Shown: one piece after another, positions 1 through 5,712 of the stretch
Layout: the number at the start of each line of letters is the position of its first letter
Numbering within the stretch: the first letter of the stretch is position 1
IMG/VR virus record: IMGVR_UViG_3300025082_000032
Coordinates: 1 to 34,327 of that record
Origin: a virus
Reading direction: 5' to 3' (one strand)
DNA: 34,327 nucleotides
Made by a program: the position numbers and the translations under genes
Notes under the pieces: model-generated
The model's database searches: none
What the model was told of the DNA's origin: nothing
The model's input: the letters and a program-made list of their open reading frames with translations, nothing else

Positions 1-48
1 ATTGGCAAGGATATACAAGTCAAAATGAAGTGGGAGGTTGGCGCATGA
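1..48 (+). pseudogene. Chimeric left-end coding fragment (loader gene fused to XF1762 tail)
   Basis: Read from base 1 in frame, this is a short tail ending at the TGA at 46-48. The first 13 bases equal 33300-33312, inside the helicase loader gene. From base 14 the sequence equals 34207 onward, the end of the XF1762-like gene. Both parts keep their native reading frames, so the junction is an in-frame fusion. It could be a minority deletion variant or an assembly end artefact. It should not be counted as an independent gene. Confidence 0.5.
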
Positions 49-134
49 CGATCACCCGCTGCGCTGGCCAGCGGGGCCCACACCAAAATAGTGGGCCGAA
101 GGGGTAGGGCGTCGATTCTTTGCCCCAGCCGGCC
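14..134. repeat. Left copy of 121-bp exact terminal direct repeat
   Basis: Bases 14-134 are identical to 34207-34327. This is what a circular assembly, a circularly permuted genome or a genome with short direct terminal repeats gives. The repeat covers the end of the XF1762-like gene, a 20-codon ORF (45-107) and two small hairpins. The 13 bases before it (1-13) do not match the bases before the right copy. They match 33300-33312 instead. Confidence 0.95.
55..97 (+). other. Two hairpins in the junction intergenic region
   Basis: CCCGCTG (55-61) pairs with CAGCGGG (69-75) around a 7-base loop, and a perfect 12-bp palindrome CGCTGGCCAGCG lies at 62-73. Next, GGCCCAC (75-81) pairs with GTGGGCC (91-97) around an A-rich 9-base loop. 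No T-tract follows, so a rho-independent terminator is not supported. The copy at the right end is 34248-34290. An attenuator or mRNA-processing structure between the two coupled gene blocks is possible. Confidence 0.45.
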
Positions 135-155
135 TTTCAAACGGAGGAACACAAA

Positions 156-320
156 ATGAGCGAACGGGGACGACAGTGCAGCAGATGCGGGCGTGTGCGC
201 CCATGCCATTGGTACGGCTACCAGCGGGCGCAATGTCGGCTGTGCATCGCGGAGCGGCGGCGCCTGCGCTATGCGGTGCAGCGGGCGATCGACGCAAGGC
301 GCAGAGAGGAGGAGAGGTGA
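156..320 (+). CDS. Small zinc-ribbon protein (54 aa)
   Basis: Two CxxC knuckles (C-S-R-C near residues 8-11 and C-R-L-C near 25-28) with a basic Arg-rich C-terminus suggest a single treble-clef or zinc-ribbon fold, as in many small phage nucleic-acid-binding proteins. I chose the ATG at 156 because a GGAGG lies 9 bases upstream. An earlier in-frame ATG at 120 has no ribosome site. The stop overlaps the GTG start of the helicase gene (GTGA), so it is coupled to the helicase, methyltransferase and nuclease genes. Specific function is unknown. Confidence 0.7.
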   Translation: MSERGRQCSRCGRVRPCHWYGYQRAQCRLCIAERRRLRYAVQRAIDARRREEER

Positions 321-1696
321 GCTACACGGAATTCCTAGAACGCAAGCGGCTCGTGGTGCGCCCATGCGGCATCGATTTGCCGCCGCCGCTATCGCCGCAA
401 CTGTTCCCGTTCCAGCGTGACATTACGCGATGGGCGCTGCGCATCGGCAAGGCCGCCGTATGGGCCGATTGCGGGCTCGGCAAGTCGTGGATCGCTATTG
501 AATGGGCGCGCTGTGTCGCGGCGCACGCGGCCAAACCTGTGCTCATACTGACGCCGCTAGCGGTGGCCCAGCAATTCGTTGCAGAGGCAGACAAGATCGA
601 CGTGAGAATCGAACATCTCTACGTGAGCAAAGCGCCCGCCCAGATCCGAGTCTGCAACTATGAGAAATTGCATCGCATCGACGTCAGCGAGTATGGCGGC
701 GTAGTGCTCGACGAGTCCAGCGTGCTCAAGGACTACACGAGCAAGACGCGCAACCAACTGATCGACTCGTTCGCCTTGACACCGTACAAGCTTTGTTGCA
801 CCGCGACGCCGGCCCCTAACGATTTCGTCGAACTCGGCAATCATGCCGAGTTTCTTGGGGCGATGACGCGGGCCGAGATGCTCGCGATGTTTTTCGTGCA
901 CGACGGCGGCAGCACGCAGGACTGGCGCATCAAGGGCCACGCGGAGGCAGACTTCTGGCAGTGGCTTTCGTCGTGGGCGATCAACCTCAAGACGCCGAGC
1001 GATCTTGGATACGACGATGATGGGTATGATCTTCCTCCGCTCGACGTGCGACACCACGTAGTGGAGGCCGATAGCGCGGATGTCGCCCGACAGGCGGGAC
1101 TGCTGTTTGCAGCGGAGGCGCGTACGCTCAGCGCCCAGCGCGCAGCTCGGCGCGTGAGTCTACCGGAGCGCGTGGCGCTATGCGCCGAAATGGTCAATGC
1201 ATCGGATGAGCCGTGGATTGTTTGGTGCGACCTCAACGCGGAGAGTTCAGCGCTCGCGGCGGCGATACCCGATGCTGTCGAGGTGGCCGGGAGGCACGAC
1301 ACGTCTACGAAGGAGTCGCGCATGTGGGGTTTTTCTCGTGGCGAACATCGTGTGCTCGTGACCAAGCCGTCGATTGCCGGCCATGGGATGAATTGGCAGC
1401 ACTGCGCCCGGGTCGCATTCGTTGGCGTGTCTCACTCATTTGAACAATGGTACCAGGCCATTCGCCGATGTTGGCGATTCGGACAGGGGCGCCCTGTCGG
1501 CTGTCACGTCATCACATCGGAGCAGGAGGGCGCAATCGTGGACAACCTGAAGCGCAAACAGGACGACGCGGAACGGCTGACGCGCGGCATGGTGGCCCAC
1601 ATGGCAGAGCTTAGCTGCGCGCAGCTTGGGCAGACGAAACGAACCGAAACGGCATATGAGGCACAGCAGGAGATGAGGCTACCGCAATGGATGTGA
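317..1696 (+). CDS. SNF2-type superfamily 2 helicase/ATPase (459 aa)
   Basis: ATP-dependent DNA translocase or helicase. Visible motifs in order are: a Q-like segment LFPFQ near residue 30; Walker A GLGKS (about 53-57); motif II DESS (about 132-135); motif III-like TATP (about 162-165); and motif VI QAIRRCWRFGQ (from about residue 380), the Q-x3-R-x2-R-x-GQ pattern of SNF2/SF2 enzymes. No nuclease domain is visible. The GTG at 317 is preferred over the upstream ATG at 176 because it overlaps the preceding stop and has a strong AGAGGAGGAG upstream. The last codons overlap the start of the methyltransferase gene by 10 bp, so the two are coupled. Phage helicases of this type often sit beside methyltransferases and VRR-NUC nucleases, as here. 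The likely role is in replication, recombination or DNA modification. Confidence 0.88.
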   Translation: MSYTEFLERKRLVVRPCGIDLPPPLSPQLFPFQRDITRWALRIGKAAVWADCGLGKSWIAIEWARCVAAHAAKPVLILTPLAVAQQFVAEADKIDVRIEHLYVSKAPAQIRVCNYEKLHRIDVSEYGGVVLDESSVLKDYTSKTRNQLIDSFALTPYKLCCTATPAPNDFVELGNHAEFLGAMTRAEMLAMFFVHDGGSTQDWRIKGHAEADFWQWLSSWAINLKTPSDLGYDDDGYDLPPLDVRHHVVEADSADVARQAGLLFAAEARTLSAQRAARRVSLPERVALCAEMVNASDEPWIVWCDLNAESSALAAAIPDAVEVAGRHDTSTKESRMWGFSRGEHRVLVTKPSIAGHGMNWQHCARVAFVGVSHSFEQWYQAIRRCWRFGQGRPVGCHVITSEQEGAIVDNLKRKQDDAERLTRGMVAHMAELSCAQLGQTKRTETAYEAQQEMRLPQWM

Positions 1697-2556
1697 TCGA
1701 TCAGGTGCTCAATGACGACGTGGCGCTCTACCATGGCGACTGCATAGATGCGGTCAAGGGACTGCCGGAGAGCAGTGTCCACTACACCATCTTCTCGCCG
1801 CCGTTCGCGAGCCTGTATGTGTACAGCAATAGCGACCGCGATATGGGCAACTGCGCGGATCAAGGAGAGTTTGCCGAGCACTTCGCATTCCTCGTCGGTG
1901 ATCTGTTGCGCGTGACCAAACCGGGGCGGCTGCTCTCGTTTCATTGCATGAACATTCCGACCGTTAAGGCGCGTGATGGCTACATCGGCATCCGCGATTT
2001 CCGCGGCGAACTCATCCGAATGTTCATTGACGCGGGATGGATCTATCACTCCGAGGTTTGCATCTGGAAGGATCCGGTCACCGCAATGCAACGAACCAAG
2101 GCGCTTGGTCTGCTGCACAAGCAGTTGAAGAAGGACTCGTGCATGTCGCGGCAAGGGATCGCGGACTATCTCGTCACGATGCGCAAGCCGGGTGACAACC
2201 CTGAGCGAGTGAGCCATACCAACGACTCGTTTCCCGTCGAGGTGTGGCAGCGGTACGCGTCGCCGGTTTGGGCCGACATCAATGCGACCCGGACGCTATC
2301 GAAGATCGGTGCGCGAGAGGACAAGGACGAGCGGCACATATGCCCGCTGCAGCTCGACGTCATCGAGCGCGCTATGCGCATGTGGAGCAACATGGGCGAC
2401 ATCGTCCTAAGTCCGTTTATGGGCATCGGTAGTGAAGGCTACGTCGCGCGCGAAATGGGTCGTCGCTTCGTCGGAGTGGAGCTGAAGAGGAGTTACTTCG
2501 ACCAAGCGCGCGCCAACATCCTCGCCGCTGGCCGCCAGCAGGAACTGTTCGCATGA
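1687..2556 (+). CDS. Beta-class DNA methyltransferase (289 aa, N6/N4 type)
   Basis: S-adenosylmethionine-dependent DNA amino-methyltransferase. The catalytic motif IV SPPF lies at residues 37-40, after a GDC segment. The SAM-binding motif I variant FMGIGSEG lies near 244-251, followed by a VGVEL strand. Catalytic motif first and SAM motif last is the beta-class order. SPP rather than DPP at motif IV is common in N4-cytosine enzymes but does not decide the target base. The start ATG has an AGGAG about 15 bases upstream and overlaps the helicase end. It could protect phage DNA from host restriction or act as the modifying half of a restriction-like unit with the adjacent helicase and VRR-NUC genes. 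No restriction endonuclease of classical type is visible. Confidence 0.88.
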   Translation: MDVIDQVLNDDVALYHGDCIDAVKGLPESSVHYTIFSPPFASLYVYSNSDRDMGNCADQGEFAEHFAFLVGDLLRVTKPGRLLSFHCMNIPTVKARDGYIGIRDFRGELIRMFIDAGWIYHSEVCIWKDPVTAMQRTKALGLLHKQLKKDSCMSRQGIADYLVTMRKPGDNPERVSHTNDSFPVEVWQRYASPVWADINATRTLSKIGAREDKDERHICPLQLDVIERAMRMWSNMGDIVLSPFMGIGSEGYVAREMGRRFVGVELKRSYFDQARANILAAGRQQELFA

Positions 2557-2909
2557 CGGAGACCAAATTGAGCCGCGCAGTGCAGGACGCATTGGCCCTC
2601 GACCCCGACGTGCTGGCCATCCGCGTCAACAGCGGCAAGGTGCGCGTCCGCGGCGGCTGGATGCAATTGGCAGACGAGGGCACGGCGGATCTGATGGGCG
2701 GCGTAGCTTTTGGCTCTATGCCGATCACTTGTCGACTGTGGGCACTGGAAATAAAGAAGCCCGGCGCACGCACCGACAGGGCGCGCGCTGCCAAACAGGC
2801 GGCGTTTCGCGAGCGCGTCAGGGCGCTGGGCGGGTTCGCGGCTCAAGTCGATAGCGTTGGGGCTGCCGTCGAGGCGATGAAGCGCGCGAAGCGGGGTGAT
2901 AGCGAATGA
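2553..2909 (+). CDS. VRR-NUC family nuclease (118 aa)
   Basis: Single-domain PD-(D/E)xK-fold nuclease. The pattern GTADLMGG, then ALEIKKPG (the E-x-K pair), then a Q..F...V...GG stretch and a final V.S...A helix fits the VRR-NUC family. That family occurs as stand-alone phage proteins and is related to the FAN1 nuclease domain. The D in GTAD and the E and K of EIKK are the probable metal and catalytic residues. The start overlaps the methyltransferase stop (ATGA). Its place directly behind an SNF2 helicase and a methyltransferase suggests they act on the same branched or unmodified DNA. Family is confident; substrate unknown. Confidence 0.8.
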   Translation: MTETKLSRAVQDALALDPDVLAIRVNSGKVRVRGGWMQLADEGTADLMGGVAFGSMPITCRLWALEIKKPGARTDRARAAKQAAFRERVRALGGFAAQVDSVGAAVEAMKRAKRGDSE

Positions 2910-3220
2910 CGACGGAGAAACGGCTCGAGCGTGCGAAGGCGCAAACGTCGGGCGAAATGAGCTGCTCGCATGGCGCGACGGGATATCACGATTGGCAGCC
3001 GCTGAAGCATGGCGAGGGCCGGCGCTTCCAGTGCACGCTATGCAATGCCTTGGGCTACAACAACTCACTGCGGTGGGGCAAGGGTCGCGTCAAGGCGCGC
3101 ATTAAGGCGCGCTGCTGCAGAATGAAGGGCTGCGACAATCCAGCGACACACATGCGATGGCGCGGCATAACGGCGCATGAGCCATGGTGTGAGGAGCACA
3201 GGCGGGCGGATAGCAAGTGA
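2906..3220 (+). CDS. Cysteine/histidine-rich zinc-binding protein (104 aa)
   Basis: No named family recognised. The protein has CTLC in the middle, then a C-C-x3-G-C pair, and a W-C-x2-H near the end, enough for one or two zinc sites. The region between is basic (K/R-rich). The ATG at 2906 overlaps the VRR-NUC stop (ATGA), and an in-frame ATG at 2957 is an alternative start. As the last well-supported gene of the coupled helicase-methyltransferase-nuclease string it may be an accessory DNA-binding factor. That is inference from position only. Confidence 0.65.
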   Translation: MTTEKRLERAKAQTSGEMSCSHGATGYHDWQPLKHGEGRRFQCTLCNALGYNNSLRWGKGRVKARIKARCCRMKGCDNPATHMRWRGITAHEPWCEEHRRADSK

Positions 3221-3256
3221 GGGTGCGCACATGCCGACGCTGAGGCGCTGGACGAG

Positions 3257-3358
3257 ATGGCGCACGCTTACGACGCGCATGCTCGTGCGGTCGCTGGGTA
3301 CTACCAAAACGTTACACGTAAAAAGGAAGAAGGCGGCCGGAAAGCCAAACGATCCTAA
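3257..3358 (+). CDS. Possible small basic protein (33 aa)
   Basis: This frame continues the frame of the upstream zinc-binding gene past its TGA. The translated stretch, both before and after this ATG, has protein-like composition (Ala/Asp/His then Lys/Arg). The competing overlapping frame (3177-3503) is an Arg/Leu-rich shadow. No convincing ribosome site precedes the ATG at 3257. It could be a separate small gene or a readthrough or decayed tail of the upstream gene. Confidence 0.3.
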   Translation: MAHAYDAHARAVAGYYQNVTRKKEEGGRKAKRS

Positions 3359-3363
3359 GTTGG

Positions 3364-3408
3364 CTCGTGGGCTGCTCGCCCTTCGTGCTCCGGCTCAGCC
3401 CGTGCGAG
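3364..3408. terminator. Weak stem-loop between convergent gene blocks
   Basis: GGGCTG (3369-3374) can pair with CAGCCC (3396-3401) around a loop of about 21 bases, with some further pairing outside (CTCG with CGAG). It sits where the + strand early arm meets the minus-strand cluster, a natural place for a bidirectional terminator. No U-tract follows on either strand, so support is weak. Confidence 0.2.
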
Positions 3409-3443
3409 GCGTTCGTGGATCGGGTGGTCGAGGGCTGCGGGCA

Positions 3444-3536
3444 CTAAAGTTGCCACAGCGCAAACCACGTTGTTGCCGCTGCTGCCACAATCGCGGACAG
3501 TAGCGGCAAGACGATCTCGTCTATGACTTGTTGCAT
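3444..3536 (-). CDS. Micro membrane protein, minus-strand copy (30 aa)
   Basis: The peptide has a short amphipathic start (MQQVIDEIV) and one membrane-spanning stretch (about residues 9-28, ending W-F-A-L-W). The same arrangement occurs at 30455-30556, where the 33-aa protein shares the EIV.PLLSAIVA core and WFALW end. The start has GAGGA 4 bases upstream on the minus strand. It overlaps the end of the coiled-coil gene, just as the + copy follows its coiled-coil partner. Conservation of gene order and sequence in two loci supports it being real despite its size. Function unknown: a toxin-like, anti-holin-like or exclusion peptide are all possible. Confidence 0.65.
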   Translation of the reverse strand: MQQVIDEIVLPLLSAIVAAAATTWFALWQL

Positions 3537-3850
3537 GGGTCCTCGAATAGCTGGGGTTCGCGCTCGCGCAAAATGGCACGGGTTCCTACGGGGGAGTCGT
3601 TGCACGGTGACGATGAGGCGCACCATGAACCCCGCAGCATGCGCAGGGTCTCAAGGTGCCAGTCGCGCTCTCTGGCCAGCTCTTCGACGCGCGAGGCCAG
3701 ATCGTCGGCCATGGCTTGCGCGTCGTCGCGTTCTTTGGCCAGTTCGTTGCCTTCTAGCGCTCTGATCCTATTGGCTGCCCAATCGGGTTCCATGCGGCAT
3801 AGCGCGTTGAGGGTAACCGGGTTTTCATCTATGTCCTGTCGGTCTCGCAT
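3521..3850 (-). CDS. Coiled-coil protein, minus-strand copy (109 aa)
   Basis: The centre (DDLASRVEELARERDWHLE) is a charged heptad-like coiled coil that closely resembles the + strand gene at 30266-30448. Both end in REPQL(F/W). This copy has a longer N-terminus and an insert of about 20 residues before the terminal motif. I place the start at the ATG at 3850, which overlaps the end of the upstream minus-strand gene (3829). A longer frame reaches 3985 but has low-complexity Arg-rich sequence. It overlaps the micro membrane protein gene downstream. Probably a cytoplasmic partner of that peptide (inference). Confidence 0.65.
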   Translation of the reverse strand: MRDRQDIDENPVTLNALCRMEPDWAANRIRALEGNELAKERDDAQAMADDLASRVEELARERDWHLETLRMLRGSWCASSSPCNDSPVGTRAILREREPQLFEDPCNKS

Positions 3851-4011
3851 CGTCCGTTTCTTTCGGCGTGGCCTTTCGCGTCCTTCAGTCGCCAGAACGG
3901 GCCTTCCTCCGCTCCACGATGGACCCACCAGTAGGCACCGTCGGCCCGTCGCGTGATGTGGCCAAGAGTTGGGTGTGAGTAGCATCCTGGCGTTCCGCGT
4001 CGCCAGCTCAT
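3829..4011 (-). CDS. Small conserved-looking hypothetical protein (60 aa)
   Basis: First gene of the minus-strand cluster. It contains a Trp/Gly-rich core (GAYWWVHRG) followed by EGPFWRLKDAKGHAE, a pattern resembling small phage proteins that read like a compact beta-hairpin plus helix. Start at 4011 is chosen for the GGGGTG 8 bases upstream; an in-frame ATG at 4026 would add five residues. The 3' end overlaps the coiled-coil gene. No function assigned. Confidence 0.6.
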   Translation of the reverse strand: MSWRRGTPGCYSHPTLGHITRRADGAYWWVHRGAEEGPFWRLKDAKGHAERNGRCETDRT

Positions 4012-4283
4012 GACAACACCCCGCATCGGGTCGGATGCGCTAACGCCCGCACGCTGACAGGCCGCAGGCTACTCCGCGAGGAGTGCAACCGCGAGGGTAC
4101 GTGTATGCGGATGTAGTCTGTCAAGGCAGGCTGTGGGCAACGTGGCCCAAGGGCGCGAGACCACAGTGAATGTTTTTCGACGTAACCCAGAGGTGAGTGA
4201 CGCTTTGCGCGGATATTCACTACTTACATGATTGTAAGTGTCTTGGAGTTGCTCTGACTGGGATCATGATGTAGGTGTAGATA
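4012..4283. promoter_or_regulatory. Divergent intergenic region between minus cluster and late operon
   Basis: About 270 bases without a supported gene separate divergent transcription units, so promoters for both should lie here. On the minus strand an exact TTGACA (complement of 4119-4124) is present, but no good -10 follows at 16-18 bases. A TACAAT (minus, within 4222-4239) looks like a -10 but lacks a partner. On the + strand I see no convincing -35/-10 pair ahead of 4284. The clearest element is the palindrome at 4222-4239. Late genes may rely on a phage-encoded activator. Confidence 0.4.
4222..4239. promoter_or_regulatory. Operator-like palindrome upstream of the late operon
   Basis: ACTTACA-TGAT-TGTAAGT: two perfect 7-base arms around a 4-base centre, AT-rich in a GC-rich genome, 45 bases before the first late gene. 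Its size and symmetry fit a dimeric repressor or activator site. The small HTH proteins at 30564 and 31824 are candidate binders (inference). The 4-base loop would also form a weak RNA hairpin. Confidence 0.45.
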
Positions 4284-4991
4284 ATGCTCGGGATTCGTGC
4301 TGGTGTGCCCTCAAGGCGCCGGAGATTCTTTGTCCCGACGGACCTAGATGGGCTGATTCTGGGCCTGCGGGCTGACCTGGGGATCACGCTGAACGGGTCA
4401 GACGTCAGCGCGTGGGCCGACTTCTCTGGCCAGGGCAACGATGCCGTGCAGGCCACAGCGGCGCGGCAGCCGACGTACATGCCAACAGGCGGCCCCGGCG
4501 GTCGGCCCGGGGTGAGGTTCACCCGCGCCGACGCAAACTGGATGGACCTCGGGTCCATGACCGACCCGAGCAACTCCTACACTCTGTTCGTGGCGGTGGA
4601 TCTACTCGACAAGTCGCAGCCGCATCAGGATGTGCTCACATCATCGACAACGGGATTTACATTGAACCTCGGCTTTACCGCAGAGACGGTGGCGACGTAC
4701 GACGGTGCGTGGATTAACATCGCGGCATCGCAGGATGGTGCGCAGGTGGTAACGCTGGAGCTGGATGAGGCCAGCGGCGGATCGTCGGAAGCATGGCGCG
4801 ACGGGATATCGATTGGGACGGGTAGCTACGACGGCACCGTGAACTGGGCTGGTCCGAAAATCGGCAGCTGGGCATCCGCAACGCACTACTTGGACGCCAC
4901 CGTGTCGGAAATACTGCTGTACAACCGTGTGCTACCTGCTGCTGAGTTGACCCGGGTGCACGGATATCTGGTCGCAAGGCACGGACTATGA
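4284..4991 (+). CDS. LamG/concanavalin-like jelly-roll protein (235 aa)
   Basis: The pattern DLDGLILGLRADLGIT, then AWADFSGQGNDAVQ, PTY and RPGVRFT, and the C-terminal EILLYNRVLPAAEL..VHGYL..RHG is characteristic of LamG-like jelly-roll domains that bind glycans or surface polymers. The whole protein is essentially one such domain after a short basic N-terminus. It is the first gene of the late arm, directly before the packaging genes, which is unusual because receptor-binding genes normally follow tail genes. Likely a virion surface or host-recognition protein. The ATG at 4284 has only a weak AGGTG ribosome site. Its stop overlaps the next start. Confidence 0.75.
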   Translation: MLGIRAGVPSRRRRFFVPTDLDGLILGLRADLGITLNGSDVSAWADFSGQGNDAVQATAARQPTYMPTGGPGGRPGVRFTRADANWMDLGSMTDPSNSYTLFVAVDLLDKSQPHQDVLTSSTTGFTLNLGFTAETVATYDGAWINIAASQDGAQVVTLELDEASGGSSEAWRDGISIGTGSYDGTVNWAGPKIGSWASATHYLDATVSEILLYNRVLPAAELTRVHGYLVARHGL

Positions 4992-5293
4992 TGATGCACC
5001 ACGTCGGAACCAAGGCGCTCTGTGAAGCGCTGCAGCGCGCAGCGGACAAGATCCTTGGCTACCCTCGCCCCGGGCGGCGCATCGGCGGCGGCCGTCATGC
5101 GGAGGGCGGCACGACCGCGACAGCGGCCGACGTGCGACGTCATCCGACGCGGGAGCAGTGGGCATACCAAGTGACCGGCGAGTTGATCGCGGCGTTGGCT
5201 CTGCCGGGCGTGAGTGACGCTTTGCGCGCGCACCCGCTGAGGCGACTACGTGCCGAGGTGCTGCCGGATGACTGGGAGGCGGCGGCGCAATGA
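4988..5293 (+). CDS. Hypothetical protein between LamG gene and small terminase (101 aa)
   Basis: No family recognised. Starts with tandem Met codons and His residues, then a helical segment (KALCEALQRAADKILGYP), a Gly/Arg-rich loop and a helical C-terminus ending in DDWEAA. ATGA overlaps at both ends tie it translationally to the LamG gene and the DUF5681 gene. Being locked into the packaging operon suggests a terminase accessory or early assembly factor, on position alone. Confidence 0.65.
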   Translation: MMMHHVGTKALCEALQRAADKILGYPRPGRRIGGGRHAEGGTTATAADVRRHPTREQWAYQVTGELIAALALPGVSDALRAHPLRRLRAEVLPDDWEAAAQ

Positions 5294-5679
5294 GCAAGGC
5301 GCGAGAGGTATCACAGCGGGCAAATTCGCCATTCGTGGCAGGCAACACGTACGGCTTTCAAAAGGGCAAAAGCGGCAACCCCAAGGGCGCCAAAAGCTCT
5401 AAGGGCAAGCCGCTGCTGCCCACGACCATCGAATATAAGCGCTTCGTTCAGCTGTGCCGCGAGAACGCCGATAAGGCGCTCCGCACGCTGCTAGACGTCA
5501 TGTCTCACGGTGAGGACGCTCAGCGGGTGCGCGCCGCTGGCATGCTCCTAGATCGCGCGTTTGGCAAAGCCACGGAGCATGTGGTTGTCGAGCAGCAGAC
5601 CGTCGCAGAGTTGCCTCCTGCGCAGCGTCTGCGGCTGCTGGAAAGCGCGGTCGACGCGGTGCGCAAGGAGATTCAGTAG
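5290..5679 (+). CDS. DUF5681-type protein, probable small terminase subunit (129 aa)
   Basis: The N-terminal FQKGKSGNPKGAK motif (about residues 20-32) is the signature of DUF5681, a family commonly encoded just before large terminases in phages. The rest is helical (residues about 45-129), fitting oligomerising small terminase architecture. It would recognise phage DNA and load the large terminase. The start overlaps the upstream stop (ATGA), and the large terminase gene begins 33 bases downstream. Assignment to TerS is by motif plus position; no helix-turn-helix is obvious. Confidence 0.72.
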   Translation: MSKAREVSQRANSPFVAGNTYGFQKGKSGNPKGAKSSKGKPLLPTTIEYKRFVQLCRENADKALRTLLDVMSHGEDAQRVRAAGMLLDRAFGKATEHVVVEQQTVAELPPAQRLRLLESAVDAVRKEIQ

Positions 5680-5712
5680 TCTGTGGCGGAACTGATGGGG
5701 GAGTAGGCCTGT

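Noticed and set aside
1504-2217. 237-codon minus-strand frame opposite helicase end and methyltransferase
   Set aside because: The sense strand has clear helicase and methyltransferase motifs; the antisense product has none.
3177-3503. 108-codon + strand frame across the early-arm end
   Set aside because: Arg/Leu-rich composition with no domain, overlaps the end of the zinc-binding gene and the minus-strand membrane peptide. A competing frame gives more protein-like sequence, and there is no ribosome site.
4119-4124. Minus-strand TTGACA as promoter for the minus cluster
   Set aside because: Perfect -35 hexamer, but no recognisable -10 at 16-18 bases, so not called as a promoter.
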